Part shown: piece by piece, positions 18,879 to 27,884 of the stretch
How positions within the stretch are numbered: position 1 is the stretch's first letter
How the letters are laid out: the number at the start of each line of letters is the position of its first letter
Assembly: GCF_000711725.1 (NCBI RefSeq)
Contig: NZ_JONP01000014.1
Coordinates: 62,001-126,000, forward strand
From: Roseomonas aerilata DSM 19363
GTDB taxonomy: Bacteria > Pseudomonadota > Alphaproteobacteria > Acetobacterales > Acetobacteraceae
DNA: 64,000 nt
Direction of reading: 5' to 3'
The notes under the pieces: generated by a model
Seen by the model: only the letters and a program-made list of their open reading frames with translations
Database searches by the model: none
Told to the model about the DNA's origin: nothing
Translations under genes and position numbers: made by a program

Positions 18879-19397
18879 ATGAGCGCCGAGATGAACACGG
18901 GACAGATGAGCACCGGGCCGACGACCCGGCAACACGCGGTGGCCGTTGCCCTGCTGGCCGCCGCGGCGCCGCTCGCGGCTCTTGCCTCCGAGCGCTTCCT
19001 GGAGATGGCGCCCTGCGCCCTCTGCCTCTGGCAGCGCTGGCCCTACTGGCTGGCGGTGGTGCTGGCGGCGCTCGCGGCCGGCATGCGGTCCCGGCCCCTG
19101 CTGGCGCTGGCGGGGCTGGCAGTGCTCGTCTCCGGCGCGATCGCCGCGCTGCATGTCGGGGTGGAGCAGGGATGGTGGCCAAGCCCGCTGCCCTCCTGCG
19201 CCGCGCCGACCGCGGGCGCCACGATGTCGGTGGACGACCTCATGCGCAGCCTGGCGGCCCGACCGGCCAAGCCCTGCGACGCCGCCGCCTACCTCATCCC
19301 CGGCCTGCCGGTCTCGATGGCCGCGATGAACCTTCTCTACGCGCTTGCCCTGGGCGCCCTCGCGCTTACTTGGTCGCGGAGAGGAGCACAGCGATGA
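18879..19397 (+). CDS. dsbB: Disulfide bond formation protein B
   Basis: Four-helix inner-membrane quinone reductase that reoxidises DsbA. The redox CxxC lies in 'MAPCALCLWQRWPYW' after the first helix, and the periplasmic cysteine pair in 'LPSCAAP' and 'KPCDAAAYL'. Three in-frame ATGs (18879, 18891, 18906) could start it and none has a strong ribosome site; 18879 is used. The stop overlaps the coq7 start by ATGA, so the two genes are coupled, and both act on the quinone pool. Confidence 0.9.
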   Translation: MSAEMNTGQMSTGPTTRQHAVAVALLAAAAPLAALASERFLEMAPCALCLWQRWPYWLAVVLAALAAGMRSRPLLALAGLAVLVSGAIAALHVGVEQGWWPSPLPSCAAPTAGATMSVDDLMRSLAARPAKPCDAAAYLIPGLPVSMAAMNLLYALALGALALTWSRRGAQR

Positions 19398-20011
19398 GCG
19401 ATGCGAGGGATGGGGCTGCCGAAGGGCGCGCGGGACGCTCGGCACTGCTAGGGCGCGCGCGGCGCGCGACGCTGGAAGACCGCCTGCCAGGCGACCCGAC
19501 GCCGCGCGACTACGTGGCGCGCACCATCCGCGTGGACCACGCCGGCGAGTACGGCGCGAAGCGGATCTATGAGGGCCAGCTCGCCGTGCTCGGCCGCACG
19601 AAGTACGGCCCGGTGCTGGAGCACATGAAGGCGCAGGAGCAGGTTCATCTCGACACCTTTGCCGGCCTGATCGGCGAGCGGCGCGTGCGGCCGACGGCGC
19701 TGCTGCCCATCTGGCACGTCGCCGGCTTCGCCCTTGGCGCCGCGACCGCCCTCATCGGCCATCGCGGGGCCATGGCCTGCACGGTGGCCGTGGAGGAGGC
19801 GATCGACGAGCACTATGCCGCCCAGCACGCGACGCTCGGCGACGACGAGGCGCCGCTTCGCGAGAAGATCGAGCGCTTCCGGCAGGAGGAACTGGAGCAC
19901 CGCGACATCGGCCTCGAGAACGAGGCGGAACTCGCGCCGGCCTACAAGCTGCTCTCCCGCGTCATCAAGGCCGGCTGCAAGGTCGCGATCAAGGTAAGCG
20001 AGCGTATCTGA
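19394..20011 (+). CDS. coq7: Ubiquinone biosynthesis hydroxylase Coq7
   Basis: Di-iron hydroxylase of 205 residues that adds the C6 hydroxyl in ubiquinone synthesis. The carboxylate/histidine ligand set of the ferritin-like fold is visible: Glu52 ('DHAGEYGA'), Glu82 and His85 ('QEQVHLDT'), Glu134, and Glu166 with His169 ('EELEHRD'). Use of Coq7 rather than the flavin enzyme UbiF is usual in alphaproteobacteria. The start ATG overlaps the dsbB stop. Monotopic, peripheral to the inner membrane. Confidence 0.95.
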   Translation: MSDARDGAAEGRAGRSALLGRARRATLEDRLPGDPTPRDYVARTIRVDHAGEYGAKRIYEGQLAVLGRTKYGPVLEHMKAQEQVHLDTFAGLIGERRVRPTALLPIWHVAGFALGAATALIGHRGAMACTVAVEEAIDEHYAAQHATLGDDEAPLREKIERFRQEELEHRDIGLENEAELAPAYKLLSRVIKAGCKVAIKVSERI

Positions 20012-20030
20012 TCCCGGCCGCCGCGGCGCG

Positions 20031-20756
20031 TCAGGTCCGAAAGGCCGGGCCGAGGCCGAGGGGTGGCGCGGGCGCTGGCGCGCGCGGTGCGGCCTGGCGA
20101 GGCGGCCCGGGTGGCTTCGCGCCCGGGAGGGGAAGCGGCAACTCGACCGTCGGTGCCGCCTCGGCCCGCTCCGGTTCGGGCGGATGGCCGGAGAGGGCAA
20201 CGAGCAGTCGCATCGTCAGCGCCAGCAGAGGATCGCGGGCGCCGTGCCGCGGCTCGACCGTCTCCGGCGCCACCAGGGTCACCACGAAGACGCGGCGGTC
20301 GAGCATGGTGGCGCAGCCGAGCTGGCGGCGGGGAACTTCGCCCCGCAGATGCACGTCAAGGCAGCGGGCGGAAGGGCCGGACTCGGCCACGCGGGCGCCG
20401 AAATGGCGGAAGGTGGCGTCCTCTCGTCGGGAGGCGGCATCGACCACGGTGGCGCGGGCGAAGACCTCCACGGCGGCACTCACCTCTGGCCCGTCCTCCC
20501 CGTCGCGGGCGCTGGGGCGGCGGGTCGGGGGCAGGGCATGGACGGAAACCGAGGCGCGGTTCGGATGAGCGAATCGGGCGATCAGGCCAGGGCCGTAGCT
20601 GTCATCCGGCTGGGTCCTGCGGAAGCCGCTGATCTCCTGCGGCAAGCGGGCGAAGGCCCCCTCGGTGGTCAGGCCAGAGGTGGCAGGCACGGCACAGGCG
20701 CCGAGGAGAGGTGCGATTGCGACGAGGAGCGGGAGAGCCCTGGGCAGCATTCGCAA
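20031..20756 (-). CDS. Uncharacterised lipoprotein
   Basis: Predicted envelope lipoprotein of 241 residues with a signal ending in the lipobox 'LLGAC' (Cys21). The body has no recognised domain. The last 45 residues are proline- and alanine-rich ('KPPGPPRQAAPRAPAPAPPL'), probably a flexible tail. Two internal cysteines sit near 'ARCLDVHL' and 'LGCATM'. It ends a minus-strand run with a small membrane protein and an HNH protein. I do not recognise a family. Confidence 0.75.
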   Translation of the reverse strand: MRMLPRALPLLVAIAPLLGACAVPATSGLTTEGAFARLPQEISGFRRTQPDDSYGPGLIARFAHPNRASVSVHALPPTRRPSARDGEDGPEVSAAVEVFARATVVDAASRREDATFRHFGARVAESGPSARCLDVHLRGEVPRRQLGCATMLDRRVFVVTLVAPETVEPRHGARDPLLALTMRLLVALSGHPPEPERAEAAPTVELPLPLPGAKPPGPPRQAAPRAPAPAPPLGLGPAFRT

Positions 20757-20798
20757 TTCCTAGCCGAGACCCGGCACGGCGGATAGGAAGCGCAGGGC

Positions 20799-20981
20799 TC
20801 AGGGATGCGGCAGGCGCGGCATCGGCGCGCGCTCGACCCGTAGCCAGCTTGGCCAGCCGACCACCCGCTCCACCGCCACGAGACCGAGCGAGAGCGCGAG
20901 AGCGGCCATCATCACGAGAAGCGCGCCGCGCGACGGCGGGCGCCGCCACAGGCGCCACAGGAGGAAGAGCATCCGGTCCAT
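20799..20981 (-). CDS. Small single-span membrane protein
   Basis: Sixty-residue protein with a basic N-terminus ('RLWRRPPSRG'), one hydrophobic helix ('ALLVMMAALALSLGLVAV') and a short proline-rich tail. No ribosome site is obvious. The frame is kept between two same-strand genes with small gaps, and the arrangement of basic arm plus helix looks coded. No function can be given. It might instead be a chance frame in GC-rich DNA. Confidence 0.55.
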   Translation of the reverse strand: MDRMLFLLWRLWRRPPSRGALLVMMAALALSLGLVAVERVVGWPSWLRVERAPMPRLPHP

Positions 20982-21015
20982 CGGGCAGCGTGCCGGGTGC
21001 GGCGCGGCCTATTCG

Positions 21016-21651
21016 TCAGCTCTCCAACTCGCTGTCCCAGTAAAGGTAGTCGCGCCAGCTCTCGTGCAGGTGATTCGGCGGAAAGCCGCGCCCGTTCTCC
21101 TGCAACTCCCAGGAGGTGGGCTGGCGGGGCGGCATCCGAGGATGCATGCCGATCTCCCGCGGCAGCTTGGAACCCTTGCGGAGGTTGCACGGCCCGCAGG
21201 CTGCGACAACATTTTCCCAGGTGGTGCGCCCGCCACGGCTGCGCGGGATCACGTGGTCGAAGGTGAGGTCAGGGGCAGGGCGGTCGGCCCCGCAGTACTG
21301 GCAGGCGAATCGGTCCCGCAAGAAGACGTTGAAGCGCGTGAAGGCCGGGCGACGCGCGGCGGGGATGTATTCCTTCAGCGCGATTACGCTCGGCAGGCGC
21401 ATCGTCAGGCTGGTGGAGTGGACTTCCGTCTCGTACTCGTTGAGCACCGAGACCCGATCCAGGAAGACCGCCTTCACGGCATCCTGCCAGGACCAGATGG
21501 AGAGCGGAAAGTAGGAGAGCGGGCGGAAATCCGCGTTCAGCACCAGGGCTGGATAGTTGCGCCCACCGGGGGAAGTCCCGGCGGGGGCCCCCAGGGCACC
21601 GAAGGCGGGCAAGTCACTGATACTGTCGCCGAGCTGGGTTCCGTCTGGCAC
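21016..21651 (-). CDS. HNH endonuclease domain protein
   Basis: Protein of 211 residues with a C-terminal HNH nuclease fold: paired cysteines in 'CQYCGADRP' and 'CGPCNLRKG', and the metal/catalytic dyad in 'TFDHVIPRSRGG'. The N-terminal half carries 'ALVLNADFRPLSYFPLS', typical of the chromosomal HNH family found across alphaproteobacteria. No restriction, phage or intron genes are nearby, so it is probably a stand-alone housekeeping nuclease of unknown target. Confidence 0.88.
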   Translation of the reverse strand: MPDGTQLGDSISDLPAFGALGAPAGTSPGGRNYPALVLNADFRPLSYFPLSIWSWQDAVKAVFLDRVSVLNEYETEVHSTSLTMRLPSVIALKEYIPAARRPAFTRFNVFLRDRFACQYCGADRPAPDLTFDHVIPRSRGGRTTWENVVAACGPCNLRKGSKLPREIGMHPRMPPRQPTSWELQENGRGFPPNHLHESWRDYLYWDSELES

Positions 21652-21810
21652 GCGCTGCTCCCTGCCGGGGGCGCGGCTTCACAAGCGCTGGGGCTCCACC
21701 GGGCGGTCGGGCCCCAGATCAAGTGGCGCCGCCCCGTACAGTGGCAGGATGGCAGGCGTCCGCAGGGGGTGCAACTCACCCGCCGACGGCTTCACGGGAC
21801 CGTCACGCCT

Positions 21811-22476
21811 TCAGGCCGGCGGCAGTCCCGCCGCGGCGCGCTGGAGAAAGAGCGCGCCGGCTGCCATGCCCGCCTCGTCGATTCCATGGCCGAGTCGCGG
21901 TGAATAGACGGACTCGACGGGCACGCCGGCGTCGCGCAACTCCCGCTCCGCCGCGCGACTGCCGGCGACCGGCACCACCTCGTCCACCTCGCCATGCACC
22001 AACAGGACCGGCGGCCGCCCGCGGATCTCCGCGCCGAGCGACTCCGGCGCAACCAGGATGCCTGAATAGGCGAGGATGGCCGCGGGCGGTGTCGCGCGGC
22101 GCAGACCGCAGAAAAGGGCGGTCATGGCGCCCTGGCTGAAGCCCATCAGCATGACATGGGTCTCAGGCAGGCCCGCGGCGGCGCACTCGCGGGCGATCAT
22201 CGCGTCCACCGCCGGGAACACGGCACGCAGGCCCGCCTCCATCCGCGCGGGGTCGCGGTCCGTCAGGTCGAACCACTGCCGGCCAAAGGGTGCGCCCTGA
22301 TAGGGGTTGGGGGCGTGGGGGGAGATGAACAGCGCGTCCGGGACGGCCCGGGACCAGCCGGGCGCGAGGTCGATCAGGTCGTTCCCATCCGCGCCAAGCC
22401 CGTGTAGCAGGAAGACGATCTGCCGCGGCTTCTCCTTGGAGGCGGGGCCCCAACGCGGTCCGTCGAGATCAGCCAT
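21811..22476 (-). CDS. Alpha/beta-hydrolase, carboxylesterase/phospholipase family
   Basis: Cytoplasmic esterase of 221 residues in the Abhydrolase_2 family. The catalytic triad is visible: Ser in 'LMGFSQGAMTA', Asp in 'HGEVDEVVPV' and His in 'PRLGHGIDEAG'; 'LLHGLGADGNDL' forms the oxyanion region. Family members cleave short carboxyl esters or lysophospholipids. It diverges from gluQ across 44 bp and has no operon partner. Confidence 0.88.
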   Translation of the reverse strand: MADLDGPRWGPASKEKPRQIVFLLHGLGADGNDLIDLAPGWSRAVPDALFISPHAPNPYQGAPFGRQWFDLTDRDPARMEAGLRAVFPAVDAMIARECAAAGLPETHVMLMGFSQGAMTALFCGLRRATPPAAILAYSGILVAPESLGAEIRGRPPVLLVHGEVDEVVPVAGSRAAERELRDAGVPVESVYSPRLGHGIDEAGMAAGALFLQRAAAGLPPA

Positions 22477-22520
22477 CCTGCTTCCCCTGTCTGTCCCGTC
22501 CCGCTAACCCGGCCGGCGCG

Positions 22521-23432
22521 ATGGCAGCAACCCCCCCGCTCTCCCAGCTGACGACCACCCGCTTCGCGCCGAGCCCGACGGGCTTCCTGCATCTCGGCCA
22601 TGCCCGCTCCGCCCTCATTGCGTGGCGCGCGGCGCGGGAGGTGGGCGGGCGCTTCCTGCTGAGGATCGAGGACATCGACCGCACCCGTTGCCGGCCGGAA
22701 TACACCGCGGCCATCCTGGGGGACCTGACCTGGCTCGGCCTGGACTGGGACGGGCCGGTGCGCGTTCAGTCCGGGCACTTCCCGGATTATCGGGCGGTGC
22801 TGGACAGCCTCTCGGCGCGCGGTCTCCTCTACCCCTGTTTCTGCACGCGGGCCGAAATCACGCGCGAGGCGGCGGCGATAGGCGCGGCGCCGCACGGGCC
22901 GGAAGGGCCGCCCTATCCTGGCACCTGCCGGCGCCTCTCGGGCGCGATACGGGTGGCGCGGATCGCGGCGGGTGATCCCTACGCGCTGCGGCTAGACGTT
23001 GTGGCGGCCCTCGCCTCGGTCGAAGGGCCGCTCTACTTCGAGGAGGTGGGGGAGGGGCCCATCCGCTGTGACCCTGCCCGCTTCGGGGACGTGGTGCTGG
23101 CGCGGAAGGACGCGCCCGCTTCCTACCACCTCTGCGTGACGCATGACGACGCGCGCCAATGCGTGACGCTGGTGACGCGCGGGGAGGACCTGAGACCGGC
23201 GACGGACCTGCACCGCCTTCTGCAGGCGCTCATGGACTGGCCCGCGCCGGCCTACCGCCATCATCCACTGATGCTGGGGGCAGATGGGCGGAGACTGGCG
23301 AAGCGGGACGGTGCGTTGGCCATCCGGGAACTGCGGGCGAGGGGCATCAAGGCCGCTACCGTGCTGGAGATGGTGGAGGGCGAGGGCGCAAGCATCTCAG
23401 CAAGCCTCTTTCCGACGGTTCAGAAATCCTGA
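22521..23432 (+). CDS. gluQ: Glutamyl-Q tRNA(Asp) synthetase
   Basis: Activates glutamate and attaches it to queuosine at position 34 of tRNA-Asp. The protein (303 residues) is a GluRS catalytic core without the anticodon-binding half. The HIGH motif is 'GFLHLGHARS', the KMSKS equivalent is 'RLAKRDGA', and a zinc-site segment runs from 'PCFCTRAEI' to 'YPGTCRR'. Length and missing C-terminal domain separate it from full GltX. Confidence 0.93.
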   Translation: MAATPPLSQLTTTRFAPSPTGFLHLGHARSALIAWRAAREVGGRFLLRIEDIDRTRCRPEYTAAILGDLTWLGLDWDGPVRVQSGHFPDYRAVLDSLSARGLLYPCFCTRAEITREAAAIGAAPHGPEGPPYPGTCRRLSGAIRVARIAAGDPYALRLDVVAALASVEGPLYFEEVGEGPIRCDPARFGDVVLARKDAPASYHLCVTHDDARQCVTLVTRGEDLRPATDLHRLLQALMDWPAPAYRHHPLMLGADGRRLAKRDGALAIRELRARGIKAATVLEMVEGEGASISASLFPTVQKS

Positions 23433-23466
23433 TCCCGTGCCGCGCCCGGCGCGTTGCCGCGCGCTC

Positions 23467-24342
23467 TCACAGCATCACCTCCCCCCGCAGCACCGGAACG
23501 CAGCCGCCGCCGACTGTTGCCCGGATGCCCTCCGGGGTCCGTCGGGCGGTGGTCTGCAGAAGGCTCGGTCGGCCCATCTCCACGCCCTGCATGATGTCCA
23601 GTGCGGCGGCGTCGGCACCCGAAAGGTGCAGCAGGAAGCCGGCGAGCGGTGTCGCGGCGCTGCCGGTGGCCGGGTCCTCCGGCGTGCCGGCCAGGGGGGA
23701 GAACATCCGGGCGCGGGTGGCGCTGCCGTCCCGGCAGTAGAGATAGAGGGACAGGTGCCTCCCGAGCGCGGCCGGGTGCTCGGCCAGGGCGCGGCGGAAC
23801 GCGGCCGTGTCGGGCGAGGCGGCGGCGAGCCCCGTAGGCGTCACCTCCACCAGCAGACGGTGGTTGCCGCCGTCGGAAGCGAGAGTGGGCTCGTGCTGGG
23901 CAAGAACGACCTCCTCCGCGCCGATCCCGGCGCAGGCCGCGGCGAGGGCGGCGGGCAGGGTGGCGCCAACCTTCAGGACCTGCGGCGCCGTGATGGTTGC
24001 GCCGTTCCCGTCGGGCGTCATGCGTACCTCCACCAGGCCCGCGATCTGCTCGAAACGCAGCACCCCGCCCACGGCGCGATCCGCGAGGACGAAACCCGTG
24101 CCGACATTCGGGTGCCCGGCGAAGGGCATCTCGGCGGTGCGGTTGAAGATCCGGACACGCGCGGTGTTCGCGGGATCCTCGGGCGGCAGGACGAAGGTGG
24201 TCTCGCTGAGGTTGAACTCGGCGGCCAGGGCCTGCATCTCGTCATCCGAGAGGCCCCGTGCGTCGGGGAGGACGGCCAGTGGGTTCCCGCCGAAGCGGCG
24301 GTCGGTGAAGACGTCGACGGTGACGAAGGGGAAGGCTCGCAT
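23467..24342 (-). CDS. PhzF family isomerase-like protein
   Basis: Diaminopimelate-epimerase-fold protein of 291 residues. The PhzF landmarks are '[13 protein letters not shown]' near the N-terminus, the catalytic glutamate in '[10 protein letters not shown]', '[11 protein letters not shown]' and '[12 protein letters not shown]'. PhzF acts in phenazine synthesis, but most chromosomal homologues have unknown substrates. No phenazine genes are in the window, so only the family is claimed. Confidence 0.88.
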   Translation of the reverse strand: MRAFPFVTVDVFTDRRFGGNPLAVLPDARGLSDDEMQALAAEFNLSETTFVLPPEDPANTARVRIFNRTAEMPFAGHPNVGTGFVLADRAVGGVLRFEQIAGLVEVRMTPDGNGATITAPQVLKVGATLPAALAAACAGIGAEEVVLAQHEPTLASDGGNHRLLVEVTPTGLAAASPDTAAFRRALAEHPAALGRHLSLYLYCRDGSATRARMFSPLAGTPEDPATGSAATPLAGFLLHLSGADAAALDIMQGVEMGRPSLLQTTARRTPEGIRATVGGGCVPVLRGEVML

Positions 24343-24406
24343 GGCGCGATCCTGGCCCGGGCCGGGCGGCGGCGTAAGGGCCCTTCGCCGCGCGGACGAA
24401 GGATGA

Positions 24407-24586
24407 GGCGTTGGGGCGGCACGGCGGCAGGCCTTCAGCCCTCTATCGGGCGTCGCCGACTCGCTCGCCGCTTCGCTCCGTGCCTGGGGAACGGTGCACG
24501 GGATGGCTATGCTGTTGCTGAACGACGCCCTCCCGACAGACGCCGATGCAGGAGGTGCTGGGCGGGGCGTGCCCTGGCCGGGCTAG
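24407..24586 (+). pseudogene. Possible C-terminal remnant of a TetR-family regulator
   Basis: The 240-bp gap between the PhzF gene and the next one contains an in-frame stretch ending in TAG at 24584-24586 whose translation includes 'LRAWGTVHGMAMLLLND'. This resembles the tail of TetR regulators with a WHG domain. There is no start codon, HTH domain or ribosome site upstream, and a TGA at 24404-24406 bounds it. If correct, this is the end of a mostly deleted regulator. Chance similarity is possible over such a short length. Confidence 0.4.
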
Positions 24587-25398
24587 TCCGCCGCCGGCGC
24601 GACCGCCGCGTCGCCCTGCCCGCTGGAGGCCAGGGCGTGGGCGACGAAGCCAGAGGCCTTCATCTCCTCCACGAGGGCGCGGACGAAGGGCAGGCCGGCG
24701 TCGCGGCCCGCGGGAATGCCGACCGCCTGCTCGATCACCATGAAGCGGCCGGGAATGACGCGCACTGCCGGGTGGTTCCGCGCGTATTCCACCAGCGGCT
24801 GCTTGACGCCCGCGGCGGCCTCGAGCCGGTCGCGCAGAAAGGTGTCGATCGCCTCGGCGGAACTGGCCGCGCGGACCAGCTCGGCCTGGCGCAGCGCGCG
24901 GGTGAGATAGAGGTCGTAAGCGCTGCCCCGGCCGACCGCGATCCGCGTCCCCGGGCGGTCCAGCTCCTCCACCGCCTGCAGGGAGGAGGCGTTGCTGACC
25001 ATGTAGGTTCCCTCGATCACCACATAGGGCGCGGTGAAGAGGATTCCCTGGGCGCGCACGGGGTCGCGGGCCAGGAAGGCGACGTCCCAGGCGCCCTCCT
25101 TCCCGGCATCTGTCACCTTCCCCGCGCCGTCGAAGGTGAGGAAGGTGACGGGCACGCCCAACCGCCGGGCAAGCTCGGTCGCGAGCTCGGCCGAGACGCC
25201 GCGCGGGGCGCCCGTGGCCGGGTCGGGCTGGGCGAGCACGGTGTTGCCGAAGTTGATGGCCGCCCGCAGCGTGCCGGTGGGGGCGAGGGTCGTGACGACC
25301 TCTCGCGACAGGGATTGCGCACTGGCCGAGCCGGTCATGAGGGCGATTCCGAGAAGGGCGGTGGGCAGGCCGGTTAGCCAGCGCAGCTTGCGCGCCAT
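24583..25398 (-). CDS. Periplasmic amino-acid-type substrate-binding protein
   Basis: SBP_bac_3 family protein of 271 residues with a signal peptide ending near 'GSASAQS'. The two-lobe fold is marked by 'GTLRAAINFGNTVLAQ', 'GVSAELATELARRLGVPV' and 'GRGSAYDLYLTRAL'. No permease or ATPase is adjacent, so it is an orphan receptor or serves a transporter encoded elsewhere. Ligand unknown. Confidence 0.85.
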   Translation of the reverse strand: MARKLRWLTGLPTALLGIALMTGSASAQSLSREVVTTLAPTGTLRAAINFGNTVLAQPDPATGAPRGVSAELATELARRLGVPVTFLTFDGAGKVTDAGKEGAWDVAFLARDPVRAQGILFTAPYVVIEGTYMVSNASSLQAVEELDRPGTRIAVGRGSAYDLYLTRALRQAELVRAASSAEAIDTFLRDRLEAAAGVKQPLVEYARNHPAVRVIPGRFMVIEQAVGIPAGRDAGLPFVRALVEEMKASGFVAHALASSGQGDAAVAPAAD

Positions 25399-25466
25399 GT
25401 TGCGTGATTCCTCCCGTTTCCCGCGAGGCTAGCACGCGCCACGGACGGCGGAAGGCCGGGCATGGC

Positions 25467-26438
25467 TCAGCCCGCGGCCTGCGGCTGGATGCCGGCGCGG
25501 CGGGCGGCATCGCCCCATTTCTCCAGCTCGGCCTCGACGAAGCGGCGCGTTTCCTCGGGCGTGGAGCGCACGACCTCGGCGCCGAGCGCCGCGTGGCGTG
25601 CCGCGATCTCGGGCCGCATGACGGCCGCGCCGCAATCCGCCGAGAGCTTGGCGAGGGTTGGCGCCGGGATGTTGGCGGGACCGATTACCATGCCCCAGGT
25701 GGTGGCCTCGTAGCCCGGCATGAAGGCTTCGGTCAGGGTGGGCACGTCCGGCAGTTGCGGGGCGCGGGCGGCGCCGGTGGTGGCCAGGGCCTTGAAGGCG
25801 CCGGACTGGATGTGGCCCAGCGCGGCGGGCACCGTGTCGAACATGATGTCCACCCGGCCGGCCATGAGGTCGGGATGCGCCTGGGTGGAGCCGCGATAGG
25901 GAACATAGGTCATTTCCACCCCCGCGCGCTGCGCGAAGAGCACGGGCGCCAGGCGCACGACGCCCCCGGTGCCGGCGAAGGTGACGTGGCCCGCGGGATT
26001 GGCCTTGGCGTAGGCCACGAGCTCGGCCGCGGTGGAGGGACCGAATCCCTTCCCCGCGCAGAGCACCAGCGGCGTCCTCGTCGTTAGCGTCACGAAGGAG
26101 AAGTCGCGCATCGTATCGTAGGGCAGGCGGTAGAAGGCGGCGTTCACCGGATGGCCGACCGAGACGAGGGCGAGGGTCTGCCCATCCGGCGCCGATTTCG
26201 CGACCACCTCCGTCCCGATGATGCCGTCGGCGCCGGCGCGGTTCTCGACAGGCACGGGCTGACCCCACTGGGCGGCGAGCGGCTCCGCGATGAGCCGCGC
26301 GGTAATGTCGGAGACGCCGCCGGGTGTGTAGGGGACGATGATGCGCACGGGCCGAGTTGGGAAACCGCCCTGCGCGCGAGCGGGAAGGGCGGCGAGCAGC
26401 GCGGGTGCGGCCAGGGCGATGCGGCGCGTGATGAGCAT
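25467..26438 (-). CDS. Tripartite tricarboxylate transporter binding protein (Bug/TctC family)
   Basis: Periplasmic solute receptor of 323 residues with signal 'RRIALAAPALLAALPARAQ'. Bug-family landmarks are 'RPVRIIVPYTPGGVSDITAR' and 'VENRAGADGIIGTEVV'. The start at 26438 follows GAGGAGGAAA, which decides it against a longer frame upstream. No TctA or TctB membrane subunit is nearby; orphan Bug proteins are common in this group of bacteria, so the ligand cannot be inferred. Confidence 0.9.
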   Translation of the reverse strand: MLITRRIALAAPALLAALPARAQGGFPTRPVRIIVPYTPGGVSDITARLIAEPLAAQWGQPVPVENRAGADGIIGTEVVAKSAPDGQTLALVSVGHPVNAAFYRLPYDTMRDFSFVTLTTRTPLVLCAGKGFGPSTAAELVAYAKANPAGHVTFAGTGGVVRLAPVLFAQRAGVEMTYVPYRGSTQAHPDLMAGRVDIMFDTVPAALGHIQSGAFKALATTGAARAPQLPDVPTLTEAFMPGYEATTWGMVIGPANIPAPTLAKLSADCGAAVMRPEIAARHAALGAEVVRSTPEETRRFVEAELEKWGDAARRAGIQPQAAG

Positions 26439-26619
26439 GGTTTCCTCCTCTGCCGCTGGCGCGGCTTTGGGCAAGGCTGCGCGCCGGCCGCGACGATCGC
26501 AACCGGGAAGGGAGGCGCGGGATCGCGTCACCGCTCGCGGGCAGGGAACGACAATCGCGCTTCCGGAAGATCACGAATTTGTGTAATCGGGCGATCAGCA
26601 CCGGGGAGGATGGGGGCAG

Positions 26620-27879
26620 ATGGGCACGGCGTATATCTCGGACAGCCAGATGGCCGGAGCGGAGGCGCTGCGCTTCGTCTCCTATGTCAGCCCCATCCCG
26701 GGCCTGAACAACTGGGACAAGGCGGCCGCCTACGCCGCCGACGGCTACGCCGTGCCCTCGGCCAATCACTTCACCCTCAACCTGACGGAGGGCGCGACCT
26801 ACGACATCTACGCCTACCGGTTCTTCTCCGGCACGGACACGGCGCCGACGCTCAGCATCGAGGATTCCGTGGGCAACCTGCTGGCCGCGTCCTCCGGCAC
26901 GCACGCGACCGGCTACGGCCTCGACACCCTCCTGCACTTCGTCGCGCCCGTCTCCGGCCGCTACTATGTCAGCATCGGCACGGCACCGGGCGGACCGCCG
27001 CAGCCCCTGGCCCTCGGCGTGCTTGAGGATACCGGCACCGCGGCCTCCGCGCATGTCGCACCTCAGGTCCTCGTCGGGACGGGCGGCGCGGAGGTACTGG
27101 CGGGCGGTCCGGGGGGCGATACGCTCTATGGTGTGGGCGGGGACGACCTGATCAATGCCGGGGACGGCAACGATACCGTGGCGGGCGGCGACGGGAATGA
27201 CATCGTCCTCGGCTGGTTCGGCGACGACCTGATCCTCGGCGAGGCGGGCGGCGACACCCTCTACGGCGAAGGGGGCGCGGACCTGATCTTCGGCGGTGGT
27301 GGCGAGGACGTCCTCGTTGGCGGGGCCGGGAACGACGTGCTGGTGGGCGAGGACGGCAGCGACCTCCTCTTCGGCGAGAACGGCGCCGATACGCTCTACG
27401 GCCAGGCGGATGCGGACCATCTCCGCGGCGGCGGCGGTGACGATGTCCTGTCGGGTGACGCGGGGGATGACATCCTCGTGGGTGAGGCAGGCAACGACCT
27501 CGCCTTCGGCGGGGACGGCAACGACACGTTCCTCGGCGAGGCCGGTGACGACCACCTGCGCGGCGATGGCGGCGATGACACGCTGATCGGCGGCGAGGGA
27601 ACCAACATCCTGGTGGGCGGGGCCGGCAACGATGTCTTCGTGCACGGCCCGGCCGGCGCCGCGGGCGCAACCGACGTGATTTATGAGTTCGCCCGGCTGC
27701 CGGGGGACAGCGACGTCGTCCGCTTCCTGCCCGGCAGCTTCGCCAGCTTCGAAGCGGTGATGGCGGCCAGCCAGCAGGTCGGCGCCGACGTGCAGATCCG
27801 CGCTTCCGCGACGGATGGCGTCACCCTCGTGGGCACGTCCCTCTCCGCGCTCGTGGCCGCGGACTTCCTGTTTGGCTAG
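26620..27879 (+). CDS. PPC-domain RTX calcium-binding protein
   Basis: Probable type I secreted protein of 419 residues. Residues 15-135 look like a bacterial pre-peptidase (PPC) beta domain ('HFTLNLTEGATYDIYAYRF'). Residues 153-341 are 21 consecutive nine-residue RTX repeats (GGxGxDxUx) that should form a calcium-loaded beta roll. The last 75 residues hold the presumed uncleaved secretion signal, ending in 'ADFLFG'. No catalytic domain is visible. GGGGAGGA lies nine bases before the ATG. No ABC exporter or membrane fusion gene is in the window. Confidence 0.88.
   Translation: MGTAYISDSQMAGAEALRFVSYVSPIPGLNNWDKAAAYAADGYAVPSANHFTLNLTEGATYDIYAYRFFSGTDTAPTLSIEDSVGNLLAASSGTHATGYGLDTLLHFVAPVSGRYYVSIGTAPGGPPQPLALGVLEDTGTAASAHVAPQVLVGTGGAEVLAGGPGGDTLYGVGGDDLINAGDGNDTVAGGDGNDIVLGWFGDDLILGEAGGDTLYGEGGADLIFGGGGEDVLVGGAGNDVLVGEDGSDLLFGENGADTLYGQADADHLRGGGGDDVLSGDAGDDILVGEAGNDLAFGGDGNDTFLGEAGDDHLRGDGGDDTLIGGEGTNILVGGAGNDVFVHGPAGAAGATDVIYEFARLPGDSDVVRFLPGSFASFEAVMAASQQVGADVQIRASATDGVTLVGTSLSALVAADFLFG
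27076..27642 (+). repeat. Twenty-one tandem RTX nonapeptide repeats
   Basis: Coding repeat with a 27-nt period. Units read as GGAGNDVLV, GEAGDDHLR and similar, with the glycine and aspartate positions kept and the hydrophobic sixth-to-ninth positions varied. All 21 units are exactly nine residues with no insertion. The DNA is diverged between units, so expansion is not recent. Confidence 0.9.
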
Positions 27880-27884
27880 AGGCG

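Noticed and set aside
24343-24582. An insertion-sequence remnant in the gap after the PhzF gene
   Set aside because: No terminal inverted repeats, target duplications or transposase similarity visible.
27076-27642. Regular 27-bp periodicity that could suggest a repeat array
   Set aside because: It is a coding RTX repeat in frame; units have no identical spacers or repeats of CRISPR type.
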